This document shows, in pieces, positions 13,757 through 27,950 of a DNA stretch of 64,000 bases; the first letter of the stretch is position 1; each line of letters starts with the position of its first letter. Position numbers and translations under genes: made by a program. This DNA is from Acanthacorydalis orientalis (lineage: Eukaryota > Arthropoda > Insecta > Megaloptera > Corydalidae). The stretch lies in NCBI GenBank assembly GCA_034766995.1, contig CM068320.1, positions 8,447,001-8,511,000 of the forward strand, in the 5' to 3' direction. The notes beneath the pieces are model-generated. The model had not been told where the DNA came from, did no database searches, and worked only from the letters and a program-made list of their open reading frames with translations.

Positions 13757-15035
13757 TAGGTTGTAACCATATCAAGTTACCGAATTTCAGTCACTCAGAG
13801 GTCGACCACGACTGAGAAAGGTTTTGTACAATATTTTACAAGTTCAGCTATTTGGAATTGACTAATGTACTATACCCTTCAATTGTTTTCAAATACGGTG
13901 TCATTGTTGTTATTTTTATTTTTTACACCCTTTAACAGGATGGTATCCGCAAAAGATTTGCGTCTACTTTTTTTATATGAATTCAAGTTGGAACACAATA
14001 CAGCGGTAGCAGATAGAAATATCAGTCGAGTTTTCGGAGAAGGGTCGGCTAGCCAGAGAACAATTCAATTATGGTTCAGAAAATGTCGTTCCGGTAATAT
14101 GAATCTCGACAATGAGCCTCGAGGAAGGCTCAAAACCATTGTGAATGAAGAACATTTGAGAGCCATGGTGGAAGCTAATCCACATACAACAGTTCGAGCT
14201 CTCGCATGTGATTTAAGTGTTAGTGTTATGACTGTTTCTTGTCACCTCGCTGTAATAGAAAAGGTGAAAAAGCTGGATAAGTGGGTGCCGTACGAATTGA
14301 CAGATGGTCAGAAACTGAGACGCTTAGAGGTGTGTTCTTCATTGATGATTCGAAATGATAAAACGCCATTTTTAAATCGAATCATTACTTGTGATAAAAA
14401 GTGGATTCTGTATGATAACAGAAAAAGATCTGGACAATGGTTAAATGCAAATGAAGCTCCAGGGCACGCACTCATTCCGTCATTACACTGAAAAAAACTT
14501 ATGGTTACTGTGTAGTGGACAAATAAAAGAATAATCCTTTATTCTTTTTTAAAACAAACGATTCATACATAATTACGGGTGATTCATATTGTCGCGAAAT
14601 CGACAGTATGAATGAAAAATTTAAAACAAAGCAGCCAATGCTAATCAATAGATCTGGGCCAATACTATTGCAAGACAATGCTCGACCATACACGTCTCGA
14701 ATCACAATTTTCAAATTAAATTTATTAAATTATGTAACTTTACCGCATCCACCTTATTCACCAGATCTTTCACCGACAAACTGTCATCTTTTTCGCCACT
14801 TGGAATATTATTTAAGAAATAAAAAATTCCGAAACCAAACAAAAGTGATTCAAAGATTTAAAGACTTTATAAGCTCTAAAAATGTCGATTTTTATAAAAA
14901 TGGAATAAACAATCTAATTTCTCGTTATCAAAAACTATTGAAGCTGATGGAGCTTATTTTGATTAAGATATTTTGTTTTGTTAAAAATATTTCGTTTTAA
15001 TTCTCACCTACAAATTCCGCAATTTCATAATATAT
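13757..15035 (+). pseudogene. Mariner transposon, cecropia/mori-like, inactivated
   Basis: A mariner transposase starting at ATG 13940 (MVSAKDLRLLFLYEFK). It carries the two N-terminal helix-turn-helix motifs (FGEGSASQRTIQLWFRK; TVRALACDLSVSVMTVSCHL), the linker KVKKLDKWVPYEL, and the catalytic region RIITCDKKWILYDNRKR. The frame ends at 14491. Frameshifted sequence then leads to 14608-15000, with ILLQDNARPYTS and PPYSPDLSPTNCHLF. The first two catalytic Asp are present. The third, normally in SPTD, is Asn (codon AAC, 14779-14781). The left end near 13757 reads TTAGGTTGTAACC; the right end is a degraded AAATTCCGCAATTTC. It is dead through the frameshift, the stops and the missing Asp. Confidence 0.88.
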
Positions 15036-15745
15036 ATGAAAAAATAAAATTAAATCTCTAAAGTAGTTTTTCTTCTTGACAGCAAAATTTTACCCTGTTT
15101 GTGCAATAAAATATTTTTTGATGAATCGTACACTTGATTAAATTTGAGACATTTTTTCAAACAGATTAAATATTTAATTGTAAATGAAAATCGTATTTTC
15201 ACCAGAAAATAATTATTCATATATGCTCCGTCTGTCTAATTGTAAATAGTTATTATAGTTAATTGTTTTAAATATGTGATAAAACTAAATAGTAAATTTT
15301 TAAAAAAAGAATTCGAAATATATAATACGAGTATATAATTTAAACAGTCTTGTCACAATATATTTCATTAAAAGACGCTGTCAATAAACACAGAAGTTAT
15401 AAATGAAGTTAAGTTCCTCTTTTACATAATCGAAGAGTACTTCATTATTACTTTATTAATCTTTATTTTATGTCTTTAATGTATTCTAGATTCGTTTTTT
15501 AATTTTTTTAATTAATAATTTATTCCGTCGTTTCATAAATTGATTCTCTTGATGGTGTTGAAATTAGAAATATGATTTCTAGAAAATACACTAATTTCTC
15601 TATAACACACTTCAATTTTTCAATATTTGGATTGATGAAGTAAATCGTTAGATAAATTACATCCGTAAAGAAAATTGAAAATGAATTATTATCTTTTGTA
15701 TAACCAAATAAATATGGTATTCATAGGCGCAACTGTACTGTAGAC
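15036..15745. other. AT-rich non-coding stretch
   Basis: No feature recognised up to the hAT MITE. The last eight bases (CTGTAGAC, 15738-15745) are its target duplication. Confidence 0.5.
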
Positions 15746-15975
15746 CAGTGTTTCACAACCTTTTTTGACCTGTGGACCTTTTTTGAGTTTAATATTTTTC
15801 TGTAATAATTCACTTGTTGGCTAATCGTTTTCGTACTATTTTAATATTTTATTCTGACTGTGCCTTCCCCCCCTCGAGTTTCTCTGGCTCTTCAAAGTTA
15901 ATTTTTAGCCTGTGACCCCCTTGAAATATTCTTTGTCCCCAAGGAAGCCACATGGACCCCGATTGAGAAACTCTA
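15746..15975. mobile_element. hAT-type MITE with 8-bp target duplication
   Basis: A 230-bp element flanked by CTGTAGAC on both sides (15738-15745 and 15976-15983), the 8-bp duplication expected of hAT transposons. The left end is CAGTGTTTCACAACC. The right end read in reverse is TAGAGTTTCTCAATC, a mismatched inverted repeat of the left. The inside has C-rich phrases typical of such MITEs and no coding capacity. Confidence 0.85.

Positions 15976-18420
<2,445 letters not shown>

Positions 18421-18482
<62 letters not shown>
18421..18482. repeat. Compound (TA)n(GA)n microsatellite
   Basis: Eighteen TA units (18421-18456) followed directly by about thirteen GA units. Confidence 0.97.
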
Positions 18483-18487
<5 letters not shown>

Positions 18488-19130
18488 TATAATTCTTTAA
18501 AGGTTGAGGGCGAATAAAGGAATTATCTACGGAAATATTATTTTAAGCATAGTTGAATCATGATAGTAATTGTAACTAACCAACCACCTCGTGCTATTAT
18601 ACTCATAAGAAGTGCATTCTTTCTCAAAACAATCTCACTAATAACATTTTTGTCAGTATCTTTAGTTTTTTATTTTTAAAAAAAACCTCTACTCTGCTGT
18701 GTTTATTATTAGTCATGAGTAAATGTCATATTCGTCTTTATTATTTACTGTTAGAAAGTAATCGTTCCAAATATTTAAGATTTTAGTTGAACTTAGCTGA
18801 GAAAAATATACTGAATTAAATGAATGCAATTAATTAGATATTGTCAACAATATTTGTATAAAATATAATATAGAAAGTTATTATATATATTTATGAGTCT
18901 TAAGAAAAATGATTTAGTGTTAAAGAATAGATAATAAGCAATAAATAAAAATATTAAATTTTCATTTTTTTCGTATTTTGATATATTTTTAATTGTAATA
19001 TATTATTAATACTGTCGTCTTTATTTATGAAAAGTGATTTCATAAATAGTTTTAGTTTCAGTTGTCTTGAACAGATTAATAATTACCTCACAAAACTGAT
19101 TTACATATAAAATATTCAATTGATATAAGT
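18483..19130. other. AT-rich non-coding stretch
   Basis: Nothing recognised. Confidence 0.5.
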
Positions 19131-19610
19131 CTTTAATACTGCAAATGCAAATATTTCGTAACGTACGTGTTGCATGTTCGTGCACTGCTACTGTTCCCAT
19201 GCAATGCTTGTAGATCTTGCAAAGCGTGCGCCAGCAACCGCGCCCCCATCGTCACATTTAGAACAGCGCCAATGGTTGTAGGACACGTTGAAGGGTGACA
19301 GTAGTCACTGCGGGTAATCATGCACGCACGCAACTCATAAACGGATTACATTGTCTGTCGTTCGTCTTCAATTTCACGGTTAATCGTCAATCCCATTATG
19401 TGCTGGAATAATGGCTGCTGTCGCAACCAGCTCCGAGATATTTCGCTTCTTGCGTCTCCTAAATATATTGTACGTTCAAGATGTGGTCCGTGAAACCCCA
19501 AACTGTGACAGTTTTGAGTTGGCGCGTTCGCGAGCAATTAACTGGTCGTCGATCGATAAGTCGGACGGTGTATTTTTAGATACGGGTCAGTTCAGTGTTA
19601 GGTAAATCAG
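19131..19610 (+). promoter_or_regulatory. GC/CpG-rich block, possible promoter and first exon
   Basis: About 480 bases with clearly raised G+C and many CpGs. Near the right edge, GGGTCAGTTCAGTG contains two TCAGT-like insect initiator motifs. It is followed by GTTAG and GTAAATC, a weak 5' splice site at about 19604. This could be a first exon with the promoter inside the block. Frames open on both strands here are a by-product of the composition, and I recognise no protein. The strand is guessed from the splice-like site. Confidence 0.3.
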
Positions 19611-20533
19611 TTTTGCAATCAACGGCTGATTTAATAAATTGGTTGTACTTATTGATTTTTTATTATTTTTTTCTTTCTTTATCTATAAAATGAGATTATC
19701 ATTTTTTTAGTCCATTGATTTTATTTTTTAACAGTTATTGATTGTTTAAATTTAATGGAGTTAATAGAAAATATTTTCACTCTTCGAAATTTCTAGAGTT
19801 TTAAGTAAATGAATACTACTATTGATTTAAAATTGAATGAGACCTATTAATATATAAAAAAAATTGATTCATTGGAAAATTGTATTTTCTTCGAGAACAT
19901 TAATGGTTTCATCAGATATATTCTCAACTGATACTTAACTTCTGTATGACGAACATATTCTGTTAAAACGTACAACTGTGACAGAGCAGTATTACATCTG
20001 TCACATATTGGTCGGATTTTGTTTTCCGAGATAAAATCATGAGTAAATCTTATCTAGCCGATGCAGTCTCGTGAGAACGACATTTTGTTGTCGATAATGT
20101 CATACGGATGTCTTCGAAACACAACCCAATTCATTGAGACTCTCATCCAATCTTGCTACTAGATATTAAATATATGAATAATGAAACTATTTCAGATCAC
20201 ATAGATGAACTGTTAGTAAATCTGTTAAAATATTGAAAGTTTTAGTTACTTTTTAAGGTTACGTTGAAATTATAAAATAAGACATTGTTGATTAGTTCAA
20301 TTATTATTTGACACGATTTCTAATTGGATTAAAATTTAGAATATCATCATAAAATGAAATAAATATTTGTTATGTAATCCAGTTGCAAAATATTTTTATT
20401 CTTTTTCATATCTATGATCAATAAGTTTATTAGTAATAATATTTATAAATATTGAAACTTTGTTTTTTTTTGTATCAAATGGATTTGATATTATGTTTAA
20501 TGTAATTGAAATATTTTTACACGTTTGTAATGT
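19611..20533. other. AT-rich non-coding stretch
   Basis: No feature recognised. Confidence 0.5.
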
Positions 20534-20537
20534 TTAA

Positions 20538-21181
20538 CCCCTTGTGCATGAATCATGATTCTGACTTGTGAACTGCAGAAAACATTTTTCAGTCGATCAC
20601 GAGTCTTACTCGTGCAAACTTTATATAAGTTTAGTTCTCATGTTTTGTGTGTCAGCTATTAGATACATACTGTGTAGTGATGATCACTTTTTGAAATTGT
20701 ATCAATGGTGAATTAGTTTTTATTTTTGCGAAATTTACTTGAAAAAAATGCAGAGGAAAAAACAAAAATTTTAATTTGATGATGAAGAAAATGAAATAGA
20801 AAATAATTTCTTAAGTGATAAAAGTATTGATAGTGAAAAAATGTAAAGAAATTTCGGAGATGTCGAAAACGTGTAAAACGATTAGTTTTTTTTTATTTTT
20901 TATGTAAAAAAATATAAATAGTATTATAAAAGATCAAACATTTTTCTTAAGTATTTTTATTTATTAAAATCCATACAATTTCGTACAATTTTGTTGCGAA
21001 ATCTTATTGAAATAAATACAACACTGACCTATCCGAAGACATATAAAAGAATATCTTGGAAATAAAATGAAGTTTATTTTGTTGCAAAAAAATGTGTAAG
21101 ACGTCGTACTTTCTTTCAATGTATATAGCCATTTTGTATGCATTACTTTTTTTAACAACATACGAGTACAAACACAAGGGG
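20538..21181 (+). mobile_element. piggyBac-type non-autonomous element
   Basis: A 644-bp element flanked by TTAA on both sides (20534-20537 and 21182-21185). The left end is CCCCTTGTGCATGA; the right end read in reverse is CCCCTTGTGTTTGT. Subterminal ACTCGTGCAAAC and GAGTACAAAC are further inverted motifs. From about 20749 the plus strand gives MQRKKQKF with an Asp/Glu-rich run (FDDEENEIENNF), a likely remnant of a piggyBac-type acidic N-terminus. The catalytic domain is absent, so it would have moved only in trans. Confidence 0.75.
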
Positions 21182-21185
21182 TTAA

Positions 21186-21838
21186 TAATCAAAGCGATTT
21201 AATACAAATTGTAAACATAATTGTAAACGATTTTGTGTAAATATGATTTGAGTGATTAATTTTAGTAAAATATTATTTTATCAAACAGGCAAACTTGTTT
21301 TAACCTTGAAATACTTGCTCTGATATTACAGTACTGTTTAATTTTTACATGTTATTTATTTTTGAGAAGAAATAATAACTGCTCCATTTTTCTATCTACG
21401 TTATCTTATGATATGACGACTATTAATTTTTTTTAATTTGTAATAGCCATTTATGAACAAGTGAGTAATAATTATTTCTTAGAATATTTAGTTTGTTTTA
21501 ATTTAGTTTCCTTCTTAGTAATTCTTTGTCAGCGAAAAATATAAGAAAAATAAACTAGTACGATAACAAGAAAAAACATAAAACTTGAGTTGAATTTCAA
21601 TAAAATAAAATAAAAGATGTGTCATCGACATTATTTGGCTTCCAAGAAAGTAAATTATATGGTATCTTATGCATTAAACAAGTCAGCTGTATTATCAATA
21701 CTGCATAATCGTTCTCTCGTTAATAGTGAAACCAAAAAACCTCACGTTCTACAATTATAGATAAATTATTTGATAGTTCTTCGAAAATACAATTTTCGAA
21801 GGAATAATTCTTTAAAAGAATTCTTCGAAACTGACTGT
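21186..21838. other. AT-rich non-coding stretch
   Basis: No gene or repeat recognised. Confidence 0.5.
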
Positions 21839-22320
21839 TACTAATCTTACCTTACCTGACCCGATTTAATTTGACCTAATTTGAACGGATCTGGTTTGGT
21901 TCTCCCTGACCTAACTAGATGTGATTAGAAAAAAATATCTTTAGAAACATTGTGTGGAGCAATTGTATTCAAAGAAAAATCTGGTTATGGATTTGTTGAT
22001 ACTAAATCTAATTTGACCTCACTTCAGGGACATCTTCAACCAATGACATTATGGAGAGAATAATAAGTTTAATAAACGCACATATATCATGTTCACTTCC
22101 CTTACTTTTGTTGTAAATATACAGTACATAATTTAAATTTTATTTGGAAATGTTGAAGTATATTCGTATTTATAAAAAAGTAATGAAATTATTTGAAAAA
22201 GTCAATATTTAATTTTCGTTCAAAATTTCTTCTGGATTTCCCTTATTGTTAGTCTAACTTGAGCTGACATGACCTGACGTCTTAAACTGATCTGAATAAG
22301 TCTGACCAGACTTGAGAAAT
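21839..22320. repeat. Degenerate TGACCTAA-like repeat region
   Basis: Variants of TGACCT(A/G)A recur at 21846-21920 (CCTTACCTGACCC, TTTGACCTAATTTG, CCTGACCTAACTAG), near 22013, and at 22258-22310 (CATGACCTGACG and relatives). The spacing is irregular. A similar phrase, TCTGACCTGACCTTG, lies near 53607. This looks like an old short-unit repeat. Confidence 0.45.
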
Positions 22321-23504
22321 TTTTAATAAGTATTCCTCATATAAATTTAATAAAATGAACTCAAAGGTGACAAATACATATCCTATAAAAAATGTATAGA
22401 CTAGAATTATTTAATAAATTGCGTAAATAAATAAAAAAGTATTAGGTGAGACACCAAACTGATTTTTTCAATACAATTGATTTAAACTTATTTATTCTGT
22501 CTATATTTTTTGTTAACATATTCTGTAAAAATAACATAGAGATGTTAAATAATTTATAAAATATACATTTTAATTTTTTATTTCCTTGAACATTAGATTT
22601 GGATTCCCTGCTGTATAACTGATTTTCTAAGAATTGGATTCTTTTATTACAGCGTAAGTTTCATAATCTTATTAATGATGATTTGTCAAGAAGAAGAAGA
22701 GTTTAAAAATTATATTAATATTATTTTTTAATTTATTAATTATATTTTGTTATGTAGATTCTTTTTTAAATTTTTTTTTCATCTTTTACAATTGATATCT
22801 CATGATAAATAAATGATATTCTTTATTAATAAATTATTCGTTTTTCAATCAGTACCTTTACTTCAATAGTTTCTCTTTTTATCTGTTTGTCTTTTTTTTC
22901 TTCGTAACATATCACTCAATCATCTGATACTATCTCTTTTAGCGTTTTCCTATTTTATCTCCTTGATTTTTAACAGGTACTTGTTATATGATGGTCGATA
23001 TAATGCCTTTTTTAAATAATAACATCCAATCAGATAGTGTAATCTGTTTCGAAGCTTCTTAATAAATATCATTAATTTATTTCAATCTCCCATCGGAAAT
23101 ATCACTTGAAGTTCTTTTTTGTTATAATCTAAATCTATTAAATCTATGTGATCATTAAACGATGCCACATGCTCATGCACGTTGATCTCAATAATTAAAG
23201 CGTTTTTGATTTCGTGCGGTTCAATGGTGTATATATCATCTACTTCAAAAGACATCTCAACTGAAAATAGCTCTTTTACATCAGTTCAGTCATTGTCATT
23301 AATTGTAAATAAGACAAGTTCTCATCAGCGATAATTGGATTACCAATCGTTCATATCACAAATATGCCTTGATCAGTTATTGCTACACAAACATGAGTTA
23401 GAAATTTAGTTATTGACTTCGTTAGTTTCGTAATGAAAATAATTTCTATTTGCATTCTTTTTGAGTTTCACTAAAATTTAATACACTATTTTGACTGTCA
23501 CAAA
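22321..23504. other. AT-rich non-coding stretch
   Basis: No recognised gene. On the minus strand around 23095-23255 a short acidic frame beginning MSFEVDDIYTIEPHEIKN is open for about 55 codons. I do not recognise it and do not call it a gene. Confidence 0.45.
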
Positions 23505-23605
23505 TTAACTTTGATCAAAAAAGTTTTTTGTAGTTTGTGTGGCGCAGGAAAGTAATTTTTGAAAATAAATTTAGTTACAGTTCCCGAATTTATATTGTGA
23601 CGTAT
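23505..23605 (+). repeat. Dispersed repeat, copy 2
   Basis: Matches the segment at 11915-12010: TTTTTTGTAGTTTGTG, then AAATTTAGTTACAGT, then TTATATTGTG, in the same order and spacing. Confidence 0.5.
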
Positions 23606-24179
23606 TTTTTAAATATAAATATAAGATTTATTATAATTTATTCTTATATCATGAAACTTTTATAACTTCAAATCACAGTTTACCCTAAACCTTATCAGTA
23701 AAACAGTTTCTACCAAAATATGTGATTGTGTATATTACTCTTATATTTGTTTTTGTGATTTGTTTTGTACCGGTCTCCCTGGACTTTAATTACTTGTTTC
23801 TTCTTTTTGAGACTGTTTTTCTTTTCCACTACCTATTTAGTCTACTCCAGGTGAGAGAAACCTGTGACATTAAGGCTACAAGTGCCCTTCTAGGACCTTA
23901 ATGCGGCTTCTTGACTAAACCCAAATGTTACAGAACAAGTCCTTTTATTAAAGTGAAACTTCTTCTTAAAACGACTTAATGAAATTTCTTCTTAAATCCT
24001 TTAAGATCACAAATGACGGATACCCATCTAGAAGATTAACTGAAATTGAAGACCTCTATGCTGCAACGAAATATTCAAATGCTTTCCGACAAAAAACATA
24101 CACAACAAAATCATTAAAAGATTATTTATCTGTAAAATTAACAAATTTTTTCATTTTTTGAAATTATTAAGTACACACT
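23606..24179. other. Non-coding stretch
   Basis: The part from 23760 to 23950 is less AT-rich. A 60-codon frame at 23979-24161 has no recognisable domain. This may be the worn interior of the hAT element whose end lies at 24304, but no transposase motif is visible. Confidence 0.4.
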
Positions 24180-24224
24180 AATTTAATTTTTACAAAATAA
24201 TGTATATTTTTACATATATCTAAT

Positions 24225-24304
24225 TGAAGTTTCTTGAATGCGGACTTATTTGATTACAGCTAAATAAATGCGGACTTCCAACATGAAAAGGTTCCCCATC
24301 CCTG
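24225..24304. mobile_element. Single hAT-type terminus
   Basis: The right end GGTTCCCCATCCCTG, read in reverse as CAGGGATGGGGAACC, is a typical hAT terminal inverted repeat. Two copies of ATGCGGACTT (near 24239 and 24268) are subterminal repeats of the kind hAT elements carry. The other end and the target duplication were not found, so this is a fragment. Confidence 0.55.
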
Positions 24305-24372
24305 GTCTATTCCGTCATCGTCGGGTAGATATTCCACTTAATGGTATGCACCTGATGATATTGGAATAGACG
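24305..24372. repeat. Imperfect inverted repeat
   Basis: GTCTATTCCGTCATCGTCGGG at the left pairs imperfectly with CCTGATGATATTGGAATAGAC at the right, with an inner loop of about 26 bases. It begins right at the hAT end. It may be a chance hairpin or the remains of another element. Confidence 0.4.
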
Positions 24373-24796
24373 AAATCGGTAGTGGAAAAAAGAAAAAAAA
24401 CAGTAACCTCAAAGAGAATAAACAACCAATTACTCTAATAGGTGAAATTTTACTTATTATTCTTCAATTTCCACTGATGGGGAGCAAGTTAAAACATCAT
24501 TTCTCTGTCATTATCTTAAGATTAATGAAAATAAGATTTATTGAAATTAAAAAATCATCGAAAATGGCAAAACTAAATCTTTTATCTTATAAACATATTT
24601 AAATCTAATTTTTAAGATGTACTGCTATATACGAAAATATTAAGTAGATTCAATTTTAAAAATATAATAAAAAATAATATTTATTGCTAGTAATGTTCTA
24701 GTTTGTTAAATTATTGAAAAAAACTGATAAAATAGAATTTCAAGTGAATAGTTCATGAAAAAACTATTTATATATTGGTAAACTTGTGAATTAATC
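24373..24796. other. AT-rich non-coding stretch
   Basis: Nothing recognised. Confidence 0.5.
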
Positions 24797-24818
24797 TATA
24801 TATATATATATATATATA
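24797..24818. repeat. Short (TA)n array
   Basis: Eleven TA units. Confidence 0.9.
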
Positions 24819-24869
24819 AGATTGAATTACAATAAACGTGTGTTTAACGCGGTATTGTATAAAGTAAAT

Positions 24870-25096
24870 GAGCCGATAGCGTTCCTGAAAGTCACTGTTG
24901 CATGCCAATACGCTATCGATTGAACATTTTGCGATGAGAAGACGGCGGCACGCCGCTGAAGAGACCAAGAATCGCACGGAAAATGTATTATTGGGCACGC
25001 ACAGACCGTACCGTAACATATGTTCGCTATTATTGCCTATTTATCTTGCAACCGGCGCCGGCCACAGACCGAATTTCAACATCGCACGTAAGATAT
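24870..25096 (+). promoter_or_regulatory. GC/CpG-rich block, possible exon or regulatory region
   Basis: About 225 bases with many CpGs. It contains a perfect inverted repeat, CGATAGCGT (24874-24882) and ACGCTATCG (24910-24918). Near its right edge CGCACGTAAGATATAG includes a fair 5' splice site (GTAAGA at about 25088). A 66-codon frame (24898-25098) crosses it without a recognisable domain. Either a non-coding exon or a regulatory block is possible. Confidence 0.28.
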
Positions 25097-25218
25097 AGGC
25101 AACTTTAACCTTTTTTTTACGTGCAAATACCTACATCGAAAATGTTGGTGTATAAAATTTGTGTACACGCAAAAGTACAAGAATTGTAATATAAAGAAAT
25201 TTCTTAAAATCTGTTTAA

Positions 25219-27352
25219 CCCTTACGTGACTGAAAAAGGTACTCGGGTACATCTTGCGATTTAGAATTATTTTCTCGAACTTTTTCAAATTTAGAATTAT
25301 TTTTTCGAACTTTGTCAAAAGTCACTGCAGTAGGTGGTTCCGTGACATCTCTAAACATTTTATAAAACGTGTTTTATTCCATTTTTCAGTTAGTCTTTGC
25401 ACTTTTTTCCAAGTGAAAAATTAGATTAAGATTTTACACCCAGTAGTGACGATAAAGGTACCTTTTATGATTTTATTCAAGGAATTTCTAATAAAAAGAA
25501 AAACGGAAAAATGAAATTTCATTTGATTTTTTTCGCGAAAAATTAAAATAAAAAAAAGGTACATAAAGAAGTTATTCGTCTATTTGGTGGCAAGTTTCAC
25601 AAATTGGTTCGCTTCTGCAGTATTCATTACAAATTGATTTCGAACAATTAGAACAAGCTTTTAGAGTCTTATGTCTTACAAGCTTGTTGTTCAGTTGGCG
25701 GCAAATAGAGCAACTTTCAACTATAGGAGTACGTCCAGTATTACTACGACTTGGTTGTTGTCTTCTAGTTACTGCAGCTAGTACTGATTCCAATTTACGT
25801 CCAATAACCAATTCTACGAACTTCCGAGTGCAATTTTTCCAATTACTTTTGGAATTATTGCACGAAATTCGAAAGATGACATGAACAACTGATTAACAAG
25901 ATCTTTCAGAAATGTTAGTCGCCTATCAGTTGATTTATATAGTTATGCTCCATATATATTATGTATGCAGTCAAAGCAGCAACGTCTACCATATTACAGA
26001 AGAATGCTAAAGACCGACGACTAGTTCTGCGCTTGACTGTATACTTAGATAACATTTAAGTCCATAATATCAACATCTTCTTTCGTTGTATTTCAGTATT
26101 TTATGATTTGTGGTTTCGCTGCAGCTGTGTGATCTACTTCTGCTGTCATATACATTGATGATAGAAGTATAACTGATCTGTTTTTTTTAGGACATATGAG
26201 CATACTGTTGCGTTTTTGTTAAATGCAAAATTAATTGCATTTATAATTTTTTCCTTAGAGGGCTGCATGTTAGGTGGAAGGAATCTTTTATTTTTTCCTA
26301 CAGTGCCAACTAAAGTTAAATTTCATGAATTTAACATTTGAGCCAGCTGGAAACTTGTTGAAAAGTTATCAGTAGTTACATTCCTTCCCGAACCTTTATA
26401 TGATGTAACCAAGTCTAAAACTGTACATTCACCAACGTTTTCGTGATGTTCACCCTTTAGTGGCTTTCCAGTATAAAGTTGACCTTGGATAGGATAAGCA
26501 TTTTCTGAACTGCATGCTCGGAACACTTTTATTCCTTACTTTGCAGGTTTTGAAAGAATGTATTGTGTATATTTTGTATGTCCTTTGTAAGGAAACAATT
26601 ATTCATCCATCATTATACATTCATTTGAATTATAATTTTTTTTTGTTACTATCGAGCATTGTCCAAATATCGCGTATTGGGGCAGCTTTATCTATTTTCG
26701 TACATTCAGCTCATGTATTCTCATTATCAAAACGAATAAATCTCTGAAACATTTTGAACCGATCAAGAGCCATAGCGGCACGAATAAGAGGTAAAAGCTG
26801 AGGTTTCCATAATTCCAATATATGCTCTTCGTTAGATTTATGAATACTAGCTACAAAGAGGATTTCTAAAAATGTTTCAAGTTCTTCTTGGCTAATCTTT
26901 AGAAGAGGCCGTTCAAAAGCAGGATATTTTTCTATTAGTTTATTGTTATAATTTTCTGTCACTTTCTGGCCTAAAACCCCAACCTCAAAACACGCCTTAA
27001 AACCGCAGTAACAAACCTTGATTTTTTTATTAGTTTATCTAAGTATAATGTTGCACAGTTTGTTGGAAATCATGGATTTTAACATCTCCTTTGCCGTAAA
27101 CAAATTACTAAAATTTGGTACTCCTCTTCTTCGATGTAACAATATTAGTGATAAACATTTTTTTGACTTAATTAGATACAGTTATTTTATATATCATAAT
27201 ATAATATATACATTTCAAACATAGTAATGTGTATATGATATAATAACGTGTATCAAAAAAAAAATCAAAAAAAATAAACCTACTTTTGTAAGTAATCGTT
27301 AACATCAATGAAAAAGTATAGGTGCCCGGGTACCTATACAGTCATTAGAAGA
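25219..27352 (-). mobile_element. piggyBac-type transposon, decayed
   Basis: The left boundary is TTAA (25215-25218) followed by CCCTTACGTGACTG and GGTACTCGGGTAC. The right end near 27322-27350 carries GTGCCCGGGTACCTATACAG, which is the left end reversed with a few changes, so both terminal inverted repeats can be traced. The right TTAA is lost. Next to the left end a 30-bp unit, TTTAGAATTATTTTCTCGAAC, is tandemly duplicated. The transposase lies between the ends on the minus strand. Confidence 0.75.
25572..26962 (-). pseudogene. piggyBac-type transposase, fragmented
   Basis: Read on the minus strand. The N-terminal part of the domain is at 26711-26962 (ELETFLEILFVASIHKSN, ALDRFKMFQRFIRFDN), followed by KAAPIRDIWTMLDSN in a broken frame. 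The central part is at 26323-26526 (SENAYPIQGQLYTGKPL, GSGRNVTTDNFSTS). The Asp of TTDNF corresponds to a catalytic residue of piggyBac transposases. At 25572-25811 comes the C-terminal cysteine-rich zinc domain (CSICRQLNNK, CSNCSKSICNEYC, CETCHQ). Stops and frameshifts between the pieces make it inactive. Confidence 0.85.

Positions 27353-27950
<598 letters not shown>

Noticed and set aside
23095..23255. Minus-strand acidic frame beginning MSFEVDDIYTIEP
   Set aside because: Only about 55 codons, unrecognised, with no flanking transposon ends or splice sites. It is noted in the stretch description only.
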